DNA from: Durusdinium trenchii
Lineage: Eukaryota; Sar; Dinophyceae; Suessiales; Symbiodiniaceae
Assembly: GCA_963970005.1 (NCBI GenBank)
Contig: CAXAMN010005225.1
Location: 66,833 to 130,832 of the forward strand
Direction of reading: 5' to 3'
Length of the DNA stretch: 64,000 bases
Shown: positions 44,341 through 54,272 of the stretch, piece after piece
Position numbering within the stretch: position 1 is the first letter of the stretch
Layout of the letters: each line of letters begins with the position of its first letter
The notes under the pieces: model-generated
What the model was told of the DNA's origin: nothing
The model's input: the letters and a program-made list of their open reading frames with translations, nothing else
Databases searched by the model: none
Made by a program: the position numbers and the translations under genes

Positions 44341-44349
44341 ATTTCTCCG

Positions 44350-44610
44350 ATTCAACCTTCCTAATAGCAATGGCTCCGACCTAATCGCCATGGCCTCCAA
44401 CCTAATAGCAATGGCCTCCAACCTACTAGCAATGGCCTCCAACCTACTAGCAATGGCCTCCAACCTACTAGCAATGGCCTCCAACCTAATAGCGATGGCC
44501 TCCAACCTAATCGCCATGGCCTCCAACCTAATAGCGATGGCCTCCAACCTAATCGCCATGGCCTCCAACATCCTCCAACCTAATATCGATGGCCTCCAAC
44601 CTGGTAGCGA
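44350..44610 (-). repeat. Family A array, about 12 units, minus orientation
   Basis: Nearly perfect 21-bp period. Suffix variants ATAGCAATGG, CTAGCAATGG, ATAGCGATGG and ATCGCCATGG occur in blocks, so recent unit duplication is visible (three CTAGCAATGG units in a row). Long ORFs on both strands come from the repeat. Confidence 0.96.
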
Positions 44611-44929
44611 TACTTATTCTCAATATTTATGAATCATGTGTGTGGCCAAGGGCAATGGCATCATCGTCCAACATGTCTGGGCTTAACAACGATGGAACCT
44701 GGTAGGGTTTTGAGAGTGCATGAGGTCGTGGGCATCATCTATGCAAAGGAGGCCTTCTCTACCTAGTGGAATGTGTCAGATTCATGGGCGAGAGTAAACT
44801 GAGCACACTAATTCTAGTGACTTTAGGGGTCTCCGTTGAGTCGCCCCAGTCGATTGCGCTTTATTCCACCCCAATTGGATGCTTTTGGAATTTTGTGTAA
44901 TGCTAAAATTTGCCATTGCTATTGACAGA

Positions 44930-47900
44930 GAAAAACGAAAAGGAAAAAAGGTCCTCTTCGGTCGACCGCCTGTCTCCCGTCGAGGCCGATGCGATCGTCA
45001 CCTGCACGGCTCAACAGCTGGCGGTGTGGGATGCGAAGAGCCACGAACGACAGCGTGGCGTCCGTGGAAAAGGCTTTTGGCAGGCAAGGTGCACATGAGC
45101 TGCACATGCAAATCTCACCTTCAGCGATCGTAATCTTGTTACTACCCAGCGATGGCCTCCAACCTAGTAGCATTCTTGAAAGATTGTCAAAAGGAAGGTT
45201 AAAGAGACTGGTGGAGCCTAATCTTGATTTTGTTTGTTTGTCATTGACTGTTGGGCCACAGTCTGACCAAGGCTTTGACCTACGCATCCCACTCGCAGTC
45301 TGCCATCATGGGCGGCCGCGACGGCACTGTGGTGGTCTGGGACATTTGCACCGGTGAGGCCAAGCAAGAGCTTTGTGCAGCCCTGAGCATTGCACTGACA
45401 GGTAGCATGACAGGCTTCAGGTTGGGTTTGAGTTACTAGTTACTAGTTACTAGTACTAGTAGCGTCCATGTTACGTTCGTAGCGTCCCGAATGCTACTAG
45501 CAGCAATGCCCTTGTTACTAGTAGCGATGCCCTTTGCTACTAGTGGCGTCCCTTGTTACTAGGTAGCTCATAGTGCAAGATTGCTCAACCTGGGCACATC
45601 CAGGTTGTGGCAGTGCCATATCTTCGTTGGACTATGCAGAGTCCTTGAAGGCCCGGCAATTTGTTCCGCGCGCAACCTGGAGTCTTTGAGGAACCTTCAA
45701 GCCTCAAACAACTCTTTCTCCTATTTAATGCCTCACACAACTCCCTCCTTCTTCTTCATATTGAGTTAATCTTATTTTGTCTGCTAGTCACGATTCGCCA
45801 CTCGAGCACGACTAGCGGCGAGTGGCACGTGAGGCGGTCTTCTCTGGTGAAGAGAATGGCACCGTCATCCTTTGGGACCTTTGTCGAGGTCTTCAGCTTT
45901 CAGTGGTTTGGTGTGATGCCGCAGTGTCTTCGGCCAAAACCCTCCGTTTTCTAAGCTCATGTTCGGTCGTGTGGAGTCTATATTCCATAAGCTTGAGGAT
46001 AGTTTTATCACGTTTGTATCATCACAATGCTTCATGATGGCATCAGCATTCTTTTCCGCGCTGGTGCTGAGGTGAATTGCCTCGCCTATTGGTTCATCGC
46101 GCCGTATATTCGGGACATCCCGCACCTGCACAACGGTGAGATGATGCAGAAGCTCATCCCAGCCACTCCACGCGGCACTATGGGAAGAACCTTCCTCACG
46201 GGGGATACAGCTTTTAAGGCGCGCTGGGGAAGATTCGTTTTGAAAGTTTTGCTTCGTTGGCCGTCGCAATTGAACACCGTGCGTTTTACAAAACACGGAG
46301 TGACCAGTAAATGTCGAAGAGATGGGCATGGGATCAAGAGATGAACTGTGGCGACGCGAGGTGAAAGTCTGGGACATTGAGACGGGCATTGCAAAGAAGG
46401 TCTTTCATTGCCACAGCCATGTTCTGGTGCTAGCCGTTTCGCCCTTCTTGGGTCTCATTGCTGCCGGGGAGGCGCCCTTCACTTTCTTCATTGTGCAGAA
46501 ACTTCAGAGTGAGTAGATCCTTTGTTCCTAGTAGCCTCTTGCTCCTAGCAGTAAGGCCAAAAGCCCCTAGTAGCGTCTTTGCTCCTAGTAGCGATGCCAG
46601 GAGCCCCTGTTAGCCTCAAGTAGATTGCTTTGATACCGATCCTGTTAGTCGCACGCGTGAGGCCAATGGCCGGGTCACTCTTTGGGATGCCGAGGTTGAG
46701 AGCCTAGGCGAATATCGTACGGGCGAATGTTGAAGAGAGTATGACGTAGTCAGAATAGAAGGAAAGAAGGAGCAAGAACGCTACTAGGGGCTCCTGGCCT
46801 TGCTACTAGGGGCTCATGGCCTTACTACTAGGAGCAAGGACGCTACTAGTAGCCCAGAATAGAAAGAAAGAAGGTAAGGCCCCTCACACCTGACCACAAC
46901 ATATGAGACGTATGAGGATTCTTGGTTTACACCTTGGCTTCTTGGAGGCCATCCTAATAGGTTGGAGGCAATTGGAGGCCATCGCTCTTAGGTTGGAGCC
47001 ATCGCTATTGGTAACTCGAAATGACTCAAAAGTATATTATATTACACACACATATATATATATATATTATATAGAGAGAGATTGTTTAGAATTCTGCTTA
47101 ATGATATGCACCGCGGAGAAGGATCTTCTTCTAAAGGTTTTGGGTGACGTGTTCTAGAAGAAGATCTCGCCTTGGTGCCGGCCGGGGTCGCCTACTAGAT
47201 TGAATGGAAGATGCCCTCTTCAAGTCTGTGCGCCATTTTGATGCACCAATTCCATCCCAGTTCACACAATCCTTGCTGGTTTGGCCCAATTCAAGGTTGA
47301 AACCCTGTGAATCGCACCGGCCTTGCGACAGCAAGGGCAAGCAAGTGAAGTGAGCAACAAGCTGTGACCCTAGTAGCGTTCTTGTTACTAGTAGTAAGGC
47401 CAGGAGCCCTAGCAGCGTCCTTGCTCCTAGTAGCGATGCCAGGAGCCCCTAGTAGCGTTCTTCCTTCACAAAAAGATACACAAAGCAAGATTGCATGATG
47501 TCACATGATGTGAGGACAGTTCTTCATCGCTTCGAGGGTGGCGCTTTGCGGTCTTTGAACTTCGCCCAAGTGGAGGACATCCATTTCCTCATTTGTGCCG
47601 TCCCTTGGTTAATTTTGATATGCGAAAAAAGAGAGGAATGCGGAATGGGTTTGGGCCGGCCTCTTAAGTAAGCCCGTTTAAAGGGGGCTCAATCAAAGAG
47701 TCAGAGTCCGGCCCCTTTCTTCTCTCATCTCGTTTGTTTGAACACATGTTCAATGCTCTCGAACATGTTAACATTGATTGCTCGGCTGCATGGCTGGGAA
47801 TTTACCCGGGTGTCCGCCGAAAAGATGACCATTGAACAACGCACTGCAGAGTTCCGTGGGTTTGATTCCAGGAGAACTCACGTCAAGCATACTCTTCACC

Positions 47901-48935
47901 GCTGTATGTCGGAGCAAGATGAATCTAACTCTAACATCACAGCCCACGCCTACGCCTTGCTATGCTGCAGGTCGACTCAACATGACTATCCTTCATAGGC
48001 ATTAGGCTTGTAATTGCACAACTTCAAATGCTATCAAATGCTTGGAGGCCATCGCTCTTGGGTTTTCTTAGCTTTGAGGCCATCGCTTGGAAGGAATTTG
48101 ACGCTCTTTCTTTCCGCTCTTCACTTCTCAGGAATCAATGCGGCTCGTGTCCTGGGACATCGACACGGGTCAATTTCGGCCCCTCGACATCTTGGGCTCC
48201 ACGAAAAGCAAAGGAGTGAAGACTGTGAAGACCATTTTCATCCATTTTCTATTTTTGCATGTTGAGGTTCACAACAAATCGGGACACAACAAAACACATT
48301 CTCATTTTTCCTGTCTAGCCTGCTGCTAAGGTCCCATAATCTAAAGCAGCCTTCCTGCTGCAGCTGTGCAATGTCCCTTTGTATTCTGCCGGCGGTGGAG
48401 GAGTGGAAAATCGACCACGAAAGATTTTTGTGCTTTTGGTTTGTTGTATGCGTACTAGGCGCAAGGACGCTACTAGGGGTTTGTTGTATGCGGTGCCGGG
48501 AACCCTTGAGCTCGGGAAGCTGAACCCTTGAACCGGGACTGGCAGAGCCTCTTCCTCACCTCTTCCTCCTTCGCTGGAACCCTTGAGTGCTTGAAGAGTG
48601 GACAGGCTTCCCAACGCCAAGAGCACAACCTGATTCTCCCATCAGCTCTTTGTGCTAGGGGTTTCAACATGTTTCAACCAACAGACTGATTCTTAGGCAG
48701 ATATTTCTGGTAACATTTGTGGTTGCGAGGTTGATATTGAAAGACATGTTCCTTAGGCAGAAAAATATCCAATGTGCCAATCAGGAGGGCGCTGAATCTC
48801 CTGATGTGCTGCTGGTGGGTGACAGTGCAGGCCTTGTGCGCGCCTTGCGGCTGGAGGCGTTGCATGCAACACGTGGTCATGATGGGCCCCGCAGTGGGGA
48901 TGGCATTCGGCTGCGGAGCTCCTTGAGAAGCTGAT
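44930..48935 (+). CDS. WD40-repeat (beta-propeller) protein
   Basis: WD40 propellers are scaffolds for protein complexes. Each exon carries about one blade end: about 44935-45065 (DAIVTCTAQQLAVWDAKS); about 45259-45353 (MGGRDGTVVVWDICTG); about 45816-45887 (EENGTVILWDLCRG); 46073-46134 (VNCLAYWFIAPYIRD); 46361-46471 (VKVWDIETGIAKKVF, VLAVSPFLGLIAAGE) ending in a GC donor; about 46654-46720 (ANGRVTLWDAEVESLGEYR); about 47525-47575 (GALRSLNFAQVE); 48132-about 48220 (SMRLVSWDIDTGQF); about 48783-48885 (VLLVGDSAGLVRALRL). At least seven blades are visible, so a complete propeller is likely. The particular protein is not identified. Repeats of families A and B lie in most introns. Confidence 0.75.
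45145..45178 (-). repeat. Family A unit
   Basis: A single minus-orientation unit in a WD40-gene intron. Confidence 0.75.
45428..45568 (+). repeat. Family B array with GTTACTA expansion
   Basis: It begins with TTACTAGTTACTAGTTACTA, a pure expansion of the core, then ordinary modules. Confidence 0.85.
46515..46620 (+). repeat. Family B array
   Basis: Forward modules in a WD40-gene intron, 40 bp after a coding exon. Confidence 0.87.
46751..46874 (-). repeat. Family B insertion with 20-bp direct repeats
   Basis: CAGAATAGAAGGAAAGAAGG (46751-46770) and CAGAATAGAAAGAAAGAAGG (46855-46874) differ at one base and enclose minus-orientation modules. The second copy is followed by TAAGG, giving a donor-like GGTAAGG. 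Confidence 0.88.
46943..47080 (+). repeat. Family A units then CA/TA microsatellite
   Basis: Three degenerate A units to about 47010, then (CA)n(TA)n at 47044-47070. Confidence 0.8.
47362..47465 (+). repeat. Family B array
   Basis: Forward modules in a WD40-gene intron. Confidence 0.88.
48437..48491 (-). repeat. Minimal family B insertion with 15-bp direct repeats
   Basis: GGTTTGTTGTATGCG at 48437-48451 and 48477-48491 encloses only about 25 bp, a single module (GCGCAAGGACGCTACTAGG) with a partial neighbour. It is the simplest case in the window. Confidence 0.88.
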
Positions 48936-49387
48936 GCGAGTTGATGCGAGCGGAAGGTGCTGGAGCTTTGGAGTGGCAAACGTAGACAGGACAGGACGAA
49001 AGTTTTCAAATGTTTTCAATCCAATTTGTTAAGCAAGCAGAAAGAATTACACAGACAAGCTAAAAAGTTGTAACTTTAGTTAATTACATGTACACATAAT
49101 TACACATTGTATGAAGGTGTTAGTCGGGTATGTATCACGCGATGTCATGGTTTGTGGATTTGCCTGACGCCAAATCTCGAGTAACTCGAGTACTCAAAAA
49201 TTGGTGAAGAAAGACAATCGTAGTCAGACAAGACATGAGCAAATTGTGATTCAAGGGATTGTAGACTTCCATGCCCTTCATTTAATTGGTGATACTGTTT
49301 CGGGTAATGATCAAGTTTTGAAGAGTGTGGGAGTTTGACTTAGCAATGCAACGGCTTCGTTCTTGTTTGTTACGAAACGAGACACAG

Positions 49388-49590
49388 GTTCAACAAGAAA
49401 GAGTTCGCTTCTCGATCCGGTCGAAGCAAAAAGAGCACACCGACTTCACGGCAGATCTCGACCGGACCTTTGGTCGGATTGTTCATAGCCTCCGCCTCTT
49501 TGGCATCGGTGCCCAACGTTGGCATCTGAAAATCAATGTCCCAATCAACCTCGAAGAGCGGGGAGAGAAAAGGGTGGTGCAGGCTTGATG
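49388..49590 (+). CDS. Single exon, unknown protein
   Basis: From an AG acceptor near 49388 the frame reads VQQERVRFSIRSKQKEHTDF and TADLDRTFGRIVHSLRLFG, then an open tail to a TGA at 49586. The charged composition favours the + strand over the overlapping minus ORF. No family is known. It may belong with the exon at 49838. Confidence 0.4.
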
Positions 49591-49837
49591 GGGAACGGGT
49601 TGTACTGAGTTGCACTAATGTAGTATGTATATAACAGTTTCTTCCATGTGCCATGTGCTGTTGGCAGCTGAGTTTACGCTTAGCACTGATCGCTGCAAGG
49701 TCTTGAAATGAAAGATGAAAGACACCCTTGAGCCGAGGGAAATTTGTACTAAGAAGAAATGTGGAAAAAACCCTTCAACGCAATGCAAATACAAGCGTAT
49801 ATGATATATGTAATGCCGTAACGTATACTAATTTTGG

Positions 49838-50060
49838 TTTCAGACCTTCCAAGCCATCTTCTTTCAGCCCCAGAAGTGGGTCACTGCGTCACCGAGTGAA
49901 CGCTATAAGCAGAGACGTTTCATGCGCTGCCCCATGCCTGTTTTGCAGGATCCGGAAAAGCGTGTTCGCCTCTTCTCCGAGCATTGGTGCGTCTGGCATG
50001 GGTTGGACGGTTGGACGGTTGGAAGACATGGTCGTAGGTCAATGGGCGTGTGGTTTAGGC
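49838..50060 (+). CDS. Single exon, unknown protein
   Basis: The frame reads FQAIFFQPQKWVTASPSERY, RRFMRCPMPVLQDPEKRVRL and FSEHWCVWHGL, with no stop for over 60 codons and an aromatic, basic composition. I do not recognise the family. Confidence 0.45.
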
Positions 50061-50382
50061 AGCCCTTGTGACATTGGGTGGGTATGCCTTGTCAAAAGAG
50101 TAGCATGCTTAAATGCTTATAATACTCAACACTCCATTTTGATGTGTTTTAGCTTTTCGGTGTTGAATGTCTTCGCAGCAGCCAACTTCTTAGGTCGCGG
50201 GTGTCCAGCAAAACCATCAGCAATCCCCAGCGTGTGGAGGCGCAAACATACATAGTTGACGATGGTAAATCACGCATACGCCAGATCTTATCCTGCCATT
50301 GTTCCGGGCAAGCAGACTATCAGCATCAGTACACCTGCTGAACTTGACTGCCCCGTACTGTCACATACAATGTAACAAGAGC

Positions 50383-50471
50383 CTTTGGTGGCTACTAGTA
50401 ACAAAAAGCTACTAGGAGCTCCTGGCCTTCTTACTCACGAACAATGTTCGCTACTAGGGGCTTTTGGTGGC
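50383..50471 (-). repeat. Family B insertion with 9-bp direct repeats
   Basis: TTTGGTGGC at 50384-50392 and 50463-50471 brackets B modules. Confidence 0.72.
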
Positions 50472-50599
50472 CTGTTACTCTTGACTCATCTTGGCTCAGG
50501 TGGTGCGGCTGCCTGGTTCTCATGGCTGTGGCAATATCAGCAGGCTCGAGAGACAGCGCTTCTTTTTCACAATGATATGGCATGATAGAGAAGGCTCTG

Positions 50600-51040
50600 A
50601 ATAGGTTACTGTTGCTTTAGTACTTTAAGGGGCCAATTATTTGAGGTCAGGAGCACGGAAGCCACATTCGGCTCAGAAGGGCCCGGGTTCAGCACGGAAA
50701 CGACCACTTCCTTGAACCCTTCACACACTCGAAACAGTTCCAGTTTGCAACACATCCCTTGCAGGCTGCTTCCTGTCTTACATTGAAGTCCCACTTTTGA
50801 GGCCGCTTCCTGTCTTCCCTGCTGGCCTACTGCAAATGCGTGAGATGGGGGACCTGGGTTTCAACTGCGGGAGATGGCTCGTGGCAAGTCGATCGTTTTT
50901 GAAGATCGTTCTGCGACTGTGGAGCTCATAAATTAGAGAAGAGCACAATTAAAAACACATTGAGGTTGCTGAGTGGCTGCCAATGCTTTCTTTTGCTTGT
51001 CTTGATCAGTCACGTTGACCACAGGTGGGCAAAATTCGGC
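50600..51040. other. No gene recognised
   Basis: Short ORFs only. CTTCCTGTCTT occurs twice near 50770 and 50805. Confidence 0.4.
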
Positions 51041-51041
51041 A

Positions 51042-51157
51042 AACAGGCTACTAGGAGCAAGGACGCTACTAGGAGCTCCTGGCATCGCTACTGGGAGTAA
51101 GCATGCTACTAGGGGCTCCTGGCCGTATTACTAGGAACAAGAAGCTACTAGGAGCTT
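51042..51157 (-). repeat. Family B array
   Basis: Five minus-orientation modules. Confidence 0.87.
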
Positions 51158-51239
51158 TTCCTGAGGCTTCTGCCAAAGCTCTTCAGCGGACATTGCGACA
51201 TGGGTGAGGTCCAGGACAGTCCTCAGGGCGGAGGCTGTA

Positions 51240-51400
51240 GCGTGTCCTTGCGACATGAGCTATCCTGCATCCTAGCAGCTAGTTAGTAAGGTTACTAGTG
51301 CCCCCTACCCTTACTCAAGTAAGTAGCCGCCTACTTAGCTTTATAAATAAAAGCAGGCAAGCATAAAAACCAAAGAGGGACAGGGAGGTGGCAACCTTGA
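51240..51400 (+). repeat. Family C element, copy 2 (partial)
   Basis: It shares GAGCTATCCTGCATCCTA, CCCTTACTCAAGTAAGTAG and CGCCTACTTAG with copy 1. The left part is missing. Confidence 0.55.
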
Positions 51401-51496
51401 AGGCCTCTTGTTTTCAGTCACACACAAACCACGCCGCAAGGATTTTCCGGGAGGGACGGTCTTGAGTGTCATGGCGGTGTGGGCAATCATTTGTGG

Positions 51497-51597
51497 TCAA
51501 TCCACGGACTGGGTCACTACTAGCGATGACCTCCAACCTTAAGAGCGGTGGCCTCCAACCTCCTAGCGATGGCCTCCAATCCAAGGACTGGGCTCAC
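51497..51597 (-). repeat. Family A array with ~20-bp imperfect direct repeats
   Basis: AATCCACGGACTGGGTCAC (51499-51517) and AATCCAAGGACTGGGCTCAC (51578-51597) enclose three minus-orientation A units. Confidence 0.78.
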
Positions 51598-51840
51598 AAG
51601 ACCAACTTCATTCTGATAGACCTCAGCATTGGCCAGGCCATGAGAGGGACATTCAGTGAGGTTCCCTGCGAACTTTGTGACCCAAGTGCTGAATACATGT
51701 GCTTCTCTGATCTTCATCGCGCAAATGAGATTCGGGTGTTAGGAGGCCTCACCGCATGCTTTCTTGAGAGAAAGTTAAGTGACCTTGAGGGGACATCATC
51801 AATGTTCTTCGTGGAGCCTGCCTGCCCAGTAGTCCAGTAG
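51598..51840 (+). CDS. Single exon, unknown (possibly WD-like)
   Basis: The frame reads TNFILIDLSIGQAMRGTFSE then VPCELCDPSAEYMCFSDLHR. The ILIDLSIGQ stretch recalls the D-strand of a WD blade, so it could belong to a propeller, but one such strand is weak evidence. The open frame ends with TAG at 51838. Confidence 0.35.
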   Translation, partial: KTNFILIDLSIGQAMRGTFSEVPCELCDPSAEYMCFSDLHRANEIRVLGGLTACFLERKLSDLEGTSSMFFVEPACPVVQ

Positions 51841-52951
51841 CAGTGCGTTTAGGTGGGTTCCTAGGCTTGACTATGGAAAAGAATGCTCGTGCCATCAAGT
51901 GAAGGAGACAAGCTGTTCAATGAAGCGTCTTTAGAAGACTGAATTCTCTTTCGCACTTGCCTTGGGCCAGTTCCAGAATGACAACAATGCTGAAGCTAAA
52001 TGGTTCAGTGGTTCAACGCCATATACTGCCTTGGTCTTGAAAGACTTATAGGTCTTGAAGAGTCAGTCTAGAAAGACATGGTTTGAGATGGACCTCCATT
52101 CTTGCAGGCCCTGCTGGTCGGCACCGGCGTAGAGCTTGTTACACCTGCTTGAAGCTCAGAACTACAGGAAGATAAGAAAGTCAGGTTTTCTCCAAACTGG
52201 GTGCCCGGGTGCCCTGTAAAACCAGAAACAGATGGCCTCCAAAACCAAAACCTAATAACATCAATAACTACTGTAGTATGTTTCTTAAATGCCCTTTTTC
52301 GTGCATGCGTTCTCAGCATGCAACATAGTCAGGTGAGGGCTCCAGTAAAGGGTACACAACTATATATATGATACTTGTCTCACGCCCAAATACTAATTGT
52401 ATCATCAAAATAGAGTTTGAATCCCTTGCATGGGTTAACTGATCTTGCTGGTGAGTGAATGTAGAGTCACCATTCTAGCTGCACCCAAGCAGCTTTATAG
52501 GACTCCTCCTTGGGGAGCTTCAAGGACGACGGGTCCAACGAGGTGCAAAGCGGCATCGTATGCTCACTGTCCCAGCCTGTGGAGCGGTGAGGATGCACGA
52601 GAGAACATCGTAATATAGCCGGTACAGCTATGCAGCTGTCACACATAGCACGTCTAATGCATAGCACGTCTATGATGCGACGTACAAAAATCACGTGAAA
52701 GTGGTCAGTGAGACCTCCGCCTTCTTGCCACTCCGGCTCAATAGCAAATGTTGCCGCTCAAGCCACAGCCTCAAGGCCTGGTATCATAGCAAGATGCTGT
52801 CAGCAACTCCTTGAGGGCTTCGTAGCTCAGCTCGTAATTGAAAGTCCAGCTTCGTGTGCATTGTGCAGCTTGTTCGGAGAAACATCGAACCTGCATTTGG
52901 GCTCAAGCATTTGCCTTGGCCAGTTCTGAGGTGAACTAAAACATCGTTGAC

Positions 52952-53437
52952 ATGATTACCTGGAAGGAAAAGCCTCGGCGGTTTGTGGAGCCCCCCTTGG
53001 TGACCCACATTGAATGCACGGGCTTCAGCCAGGCCATCGCGAAGGAAAGGAAGGCGGCCAAAATTGAAAGTGATGCCGCAGCTGAGCGATTTGGGCCTGA
53101 AACGATGGCACGCCCCAACGGGTATTTAACATTCTTCAAGAAGGACACAGGAAGTGCCTCCAAGGAACCGCGATTCACATATGATGCCGTGAAGGATGAT
53201 TCGACCTATGATCCCTGTACTCCACGTGATACATGCCATCCTCTTCATACAGCCTCCGCTCGCAAAGCATGCAAAGTGTCCTTGGCGACACGCTGGCAGC
53301 TTCGCAGCTCACAGGCTTATGGCTGGCTCCCTCCAATCGATGAGCCATCCTTCGGTTATGGTCGAAGTGCTATCTTCCTTGACAGCTCCATGGACAAATC
53401 TCATCTGCAAATCGGGGGTCCCTGGACAGCACGCTAA
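52952..53437 (+). CDS. Conserved-looking 161-codon open exon, unknown function
   Basis: This is the longest uninterrupted convincing coding stretch in the window, from ATG 52952 to TAA 53435. It reads KPRRFVEPPLVTHIECTGFS, ERFGPETMARPNGYLTFFKK, and near the C-terminus YGWLPPIDEPSFGYGRSAIF then DSSMDKSHLQIGGPWTAR. The repeated YG, aromatic and proline motifs resemble small axonemal microtubule-associated proteins in style; this is an impression, not a family match. No introns are needed, though 5' exons cannot be excluded. The minus-strand ORF opposite is a shadow. Confidence 0.6.
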   Translation: MITWKEKPRRFVEPPLVTHIECTGFSQAIAKERKAAKIESDAAAERFGPETMARPNGYLTFFKKDTGSASKEPRFTYDAVKDDSTYDPCTPRDTCHPLHTASARKACKVSLATRWQLRSSQAYGWLPPIDEPSFGYGRSAIFLDSSMDKSHLQIGGPWTAR

Positions 53438-53702
53438 GCGTTCCTGTTCAAGTCAAGTTTCATCCGATGATGGATGGATTCATAGAAGAGCTATGAATCG
53501 TTCAATTTTACCTTCCTTGGCACAAGAAAAAGCTGGGATTGATTTGGAAAGACGTACCTGGTTGCAATGCCACAAGCCAAAGCGAGACCTTTTTGTTTGA
53601 CGCCTTGAAGGCCCCACCACACAAAAAAAAAACTCTAGGTAAGACTCGGACACCGAAAGAAAACGCCACGATGCCGAAAGAACTGAAACCAAAGGACGGA
53701 AC

Positions 53703-53782
53703 GCCGATCGCTACTAGGAGCAAAGGGCATCGCAACTAGGGGCTCCTGGCCCTACTACTAGGAACAATGTTTGCTATTAGAA
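53703..53782 (-). repeat. Family B array
   Basis: Minus-orientation modules. GAAACCAAA lies at 53685-53693 and 53780-53788, a possible but loose duplication. Confidence 0.82.
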
Positions 53783-54272
53783 ACCAAAAAGAAAGAAAAA
53801 ATTAATCAACATGGAATTAAGTGTCATTAGAATTGCTCATTTCTATCCCGGTCAGGCGCGCGGGAAGCGAGCACCGGTGTGGTCCAGCGGCGTGGATGCA
53901 CAGTCAAGACCTTAGACGGAGGAGGTGGAGGAAAAGCTGTTTCGTTGTGCTGGGCTGGGAATTGTGAACGATTCCGAAGGAAGCTTTTAGTATTTTGCTC
54001 GATTCCTAGGATCCGGCCTGCGTTCTGCTTTTCTTCGGCCATGTGGCAGTCTTTTGGTTCCTCGCAGTGCAGGCCGTTCAGACAGGCTAGACTCGGCTTT
54101 GATTATCCATTTTTACCAAGCCGTTTCAGAAGCGTAGCGTAGAAATCATGAAAGTATATAAAACAGTTGCAGTTGGATTTTCTATTTTTGAAAGGCGCTG
54201 ACCACTGGTGCTTGACATTGCACCATATGTAACGGCGGTCTGTGCGTGGTTTTGCCGCTTTGCCTTACACAG

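Noticed and set aside
45865-46389. 174-codon minus-strand ORF
   Set aside because: It lies opposite WD40 exons whose motifs are clear on the + strand.
46515-46640. AGTAGAT...CTTTG at both ends of the B array as a target duplication
   Set aside because: The match is only about 7 exact bases and overlaps the module core, so it cannot be separated from the repeat itself.
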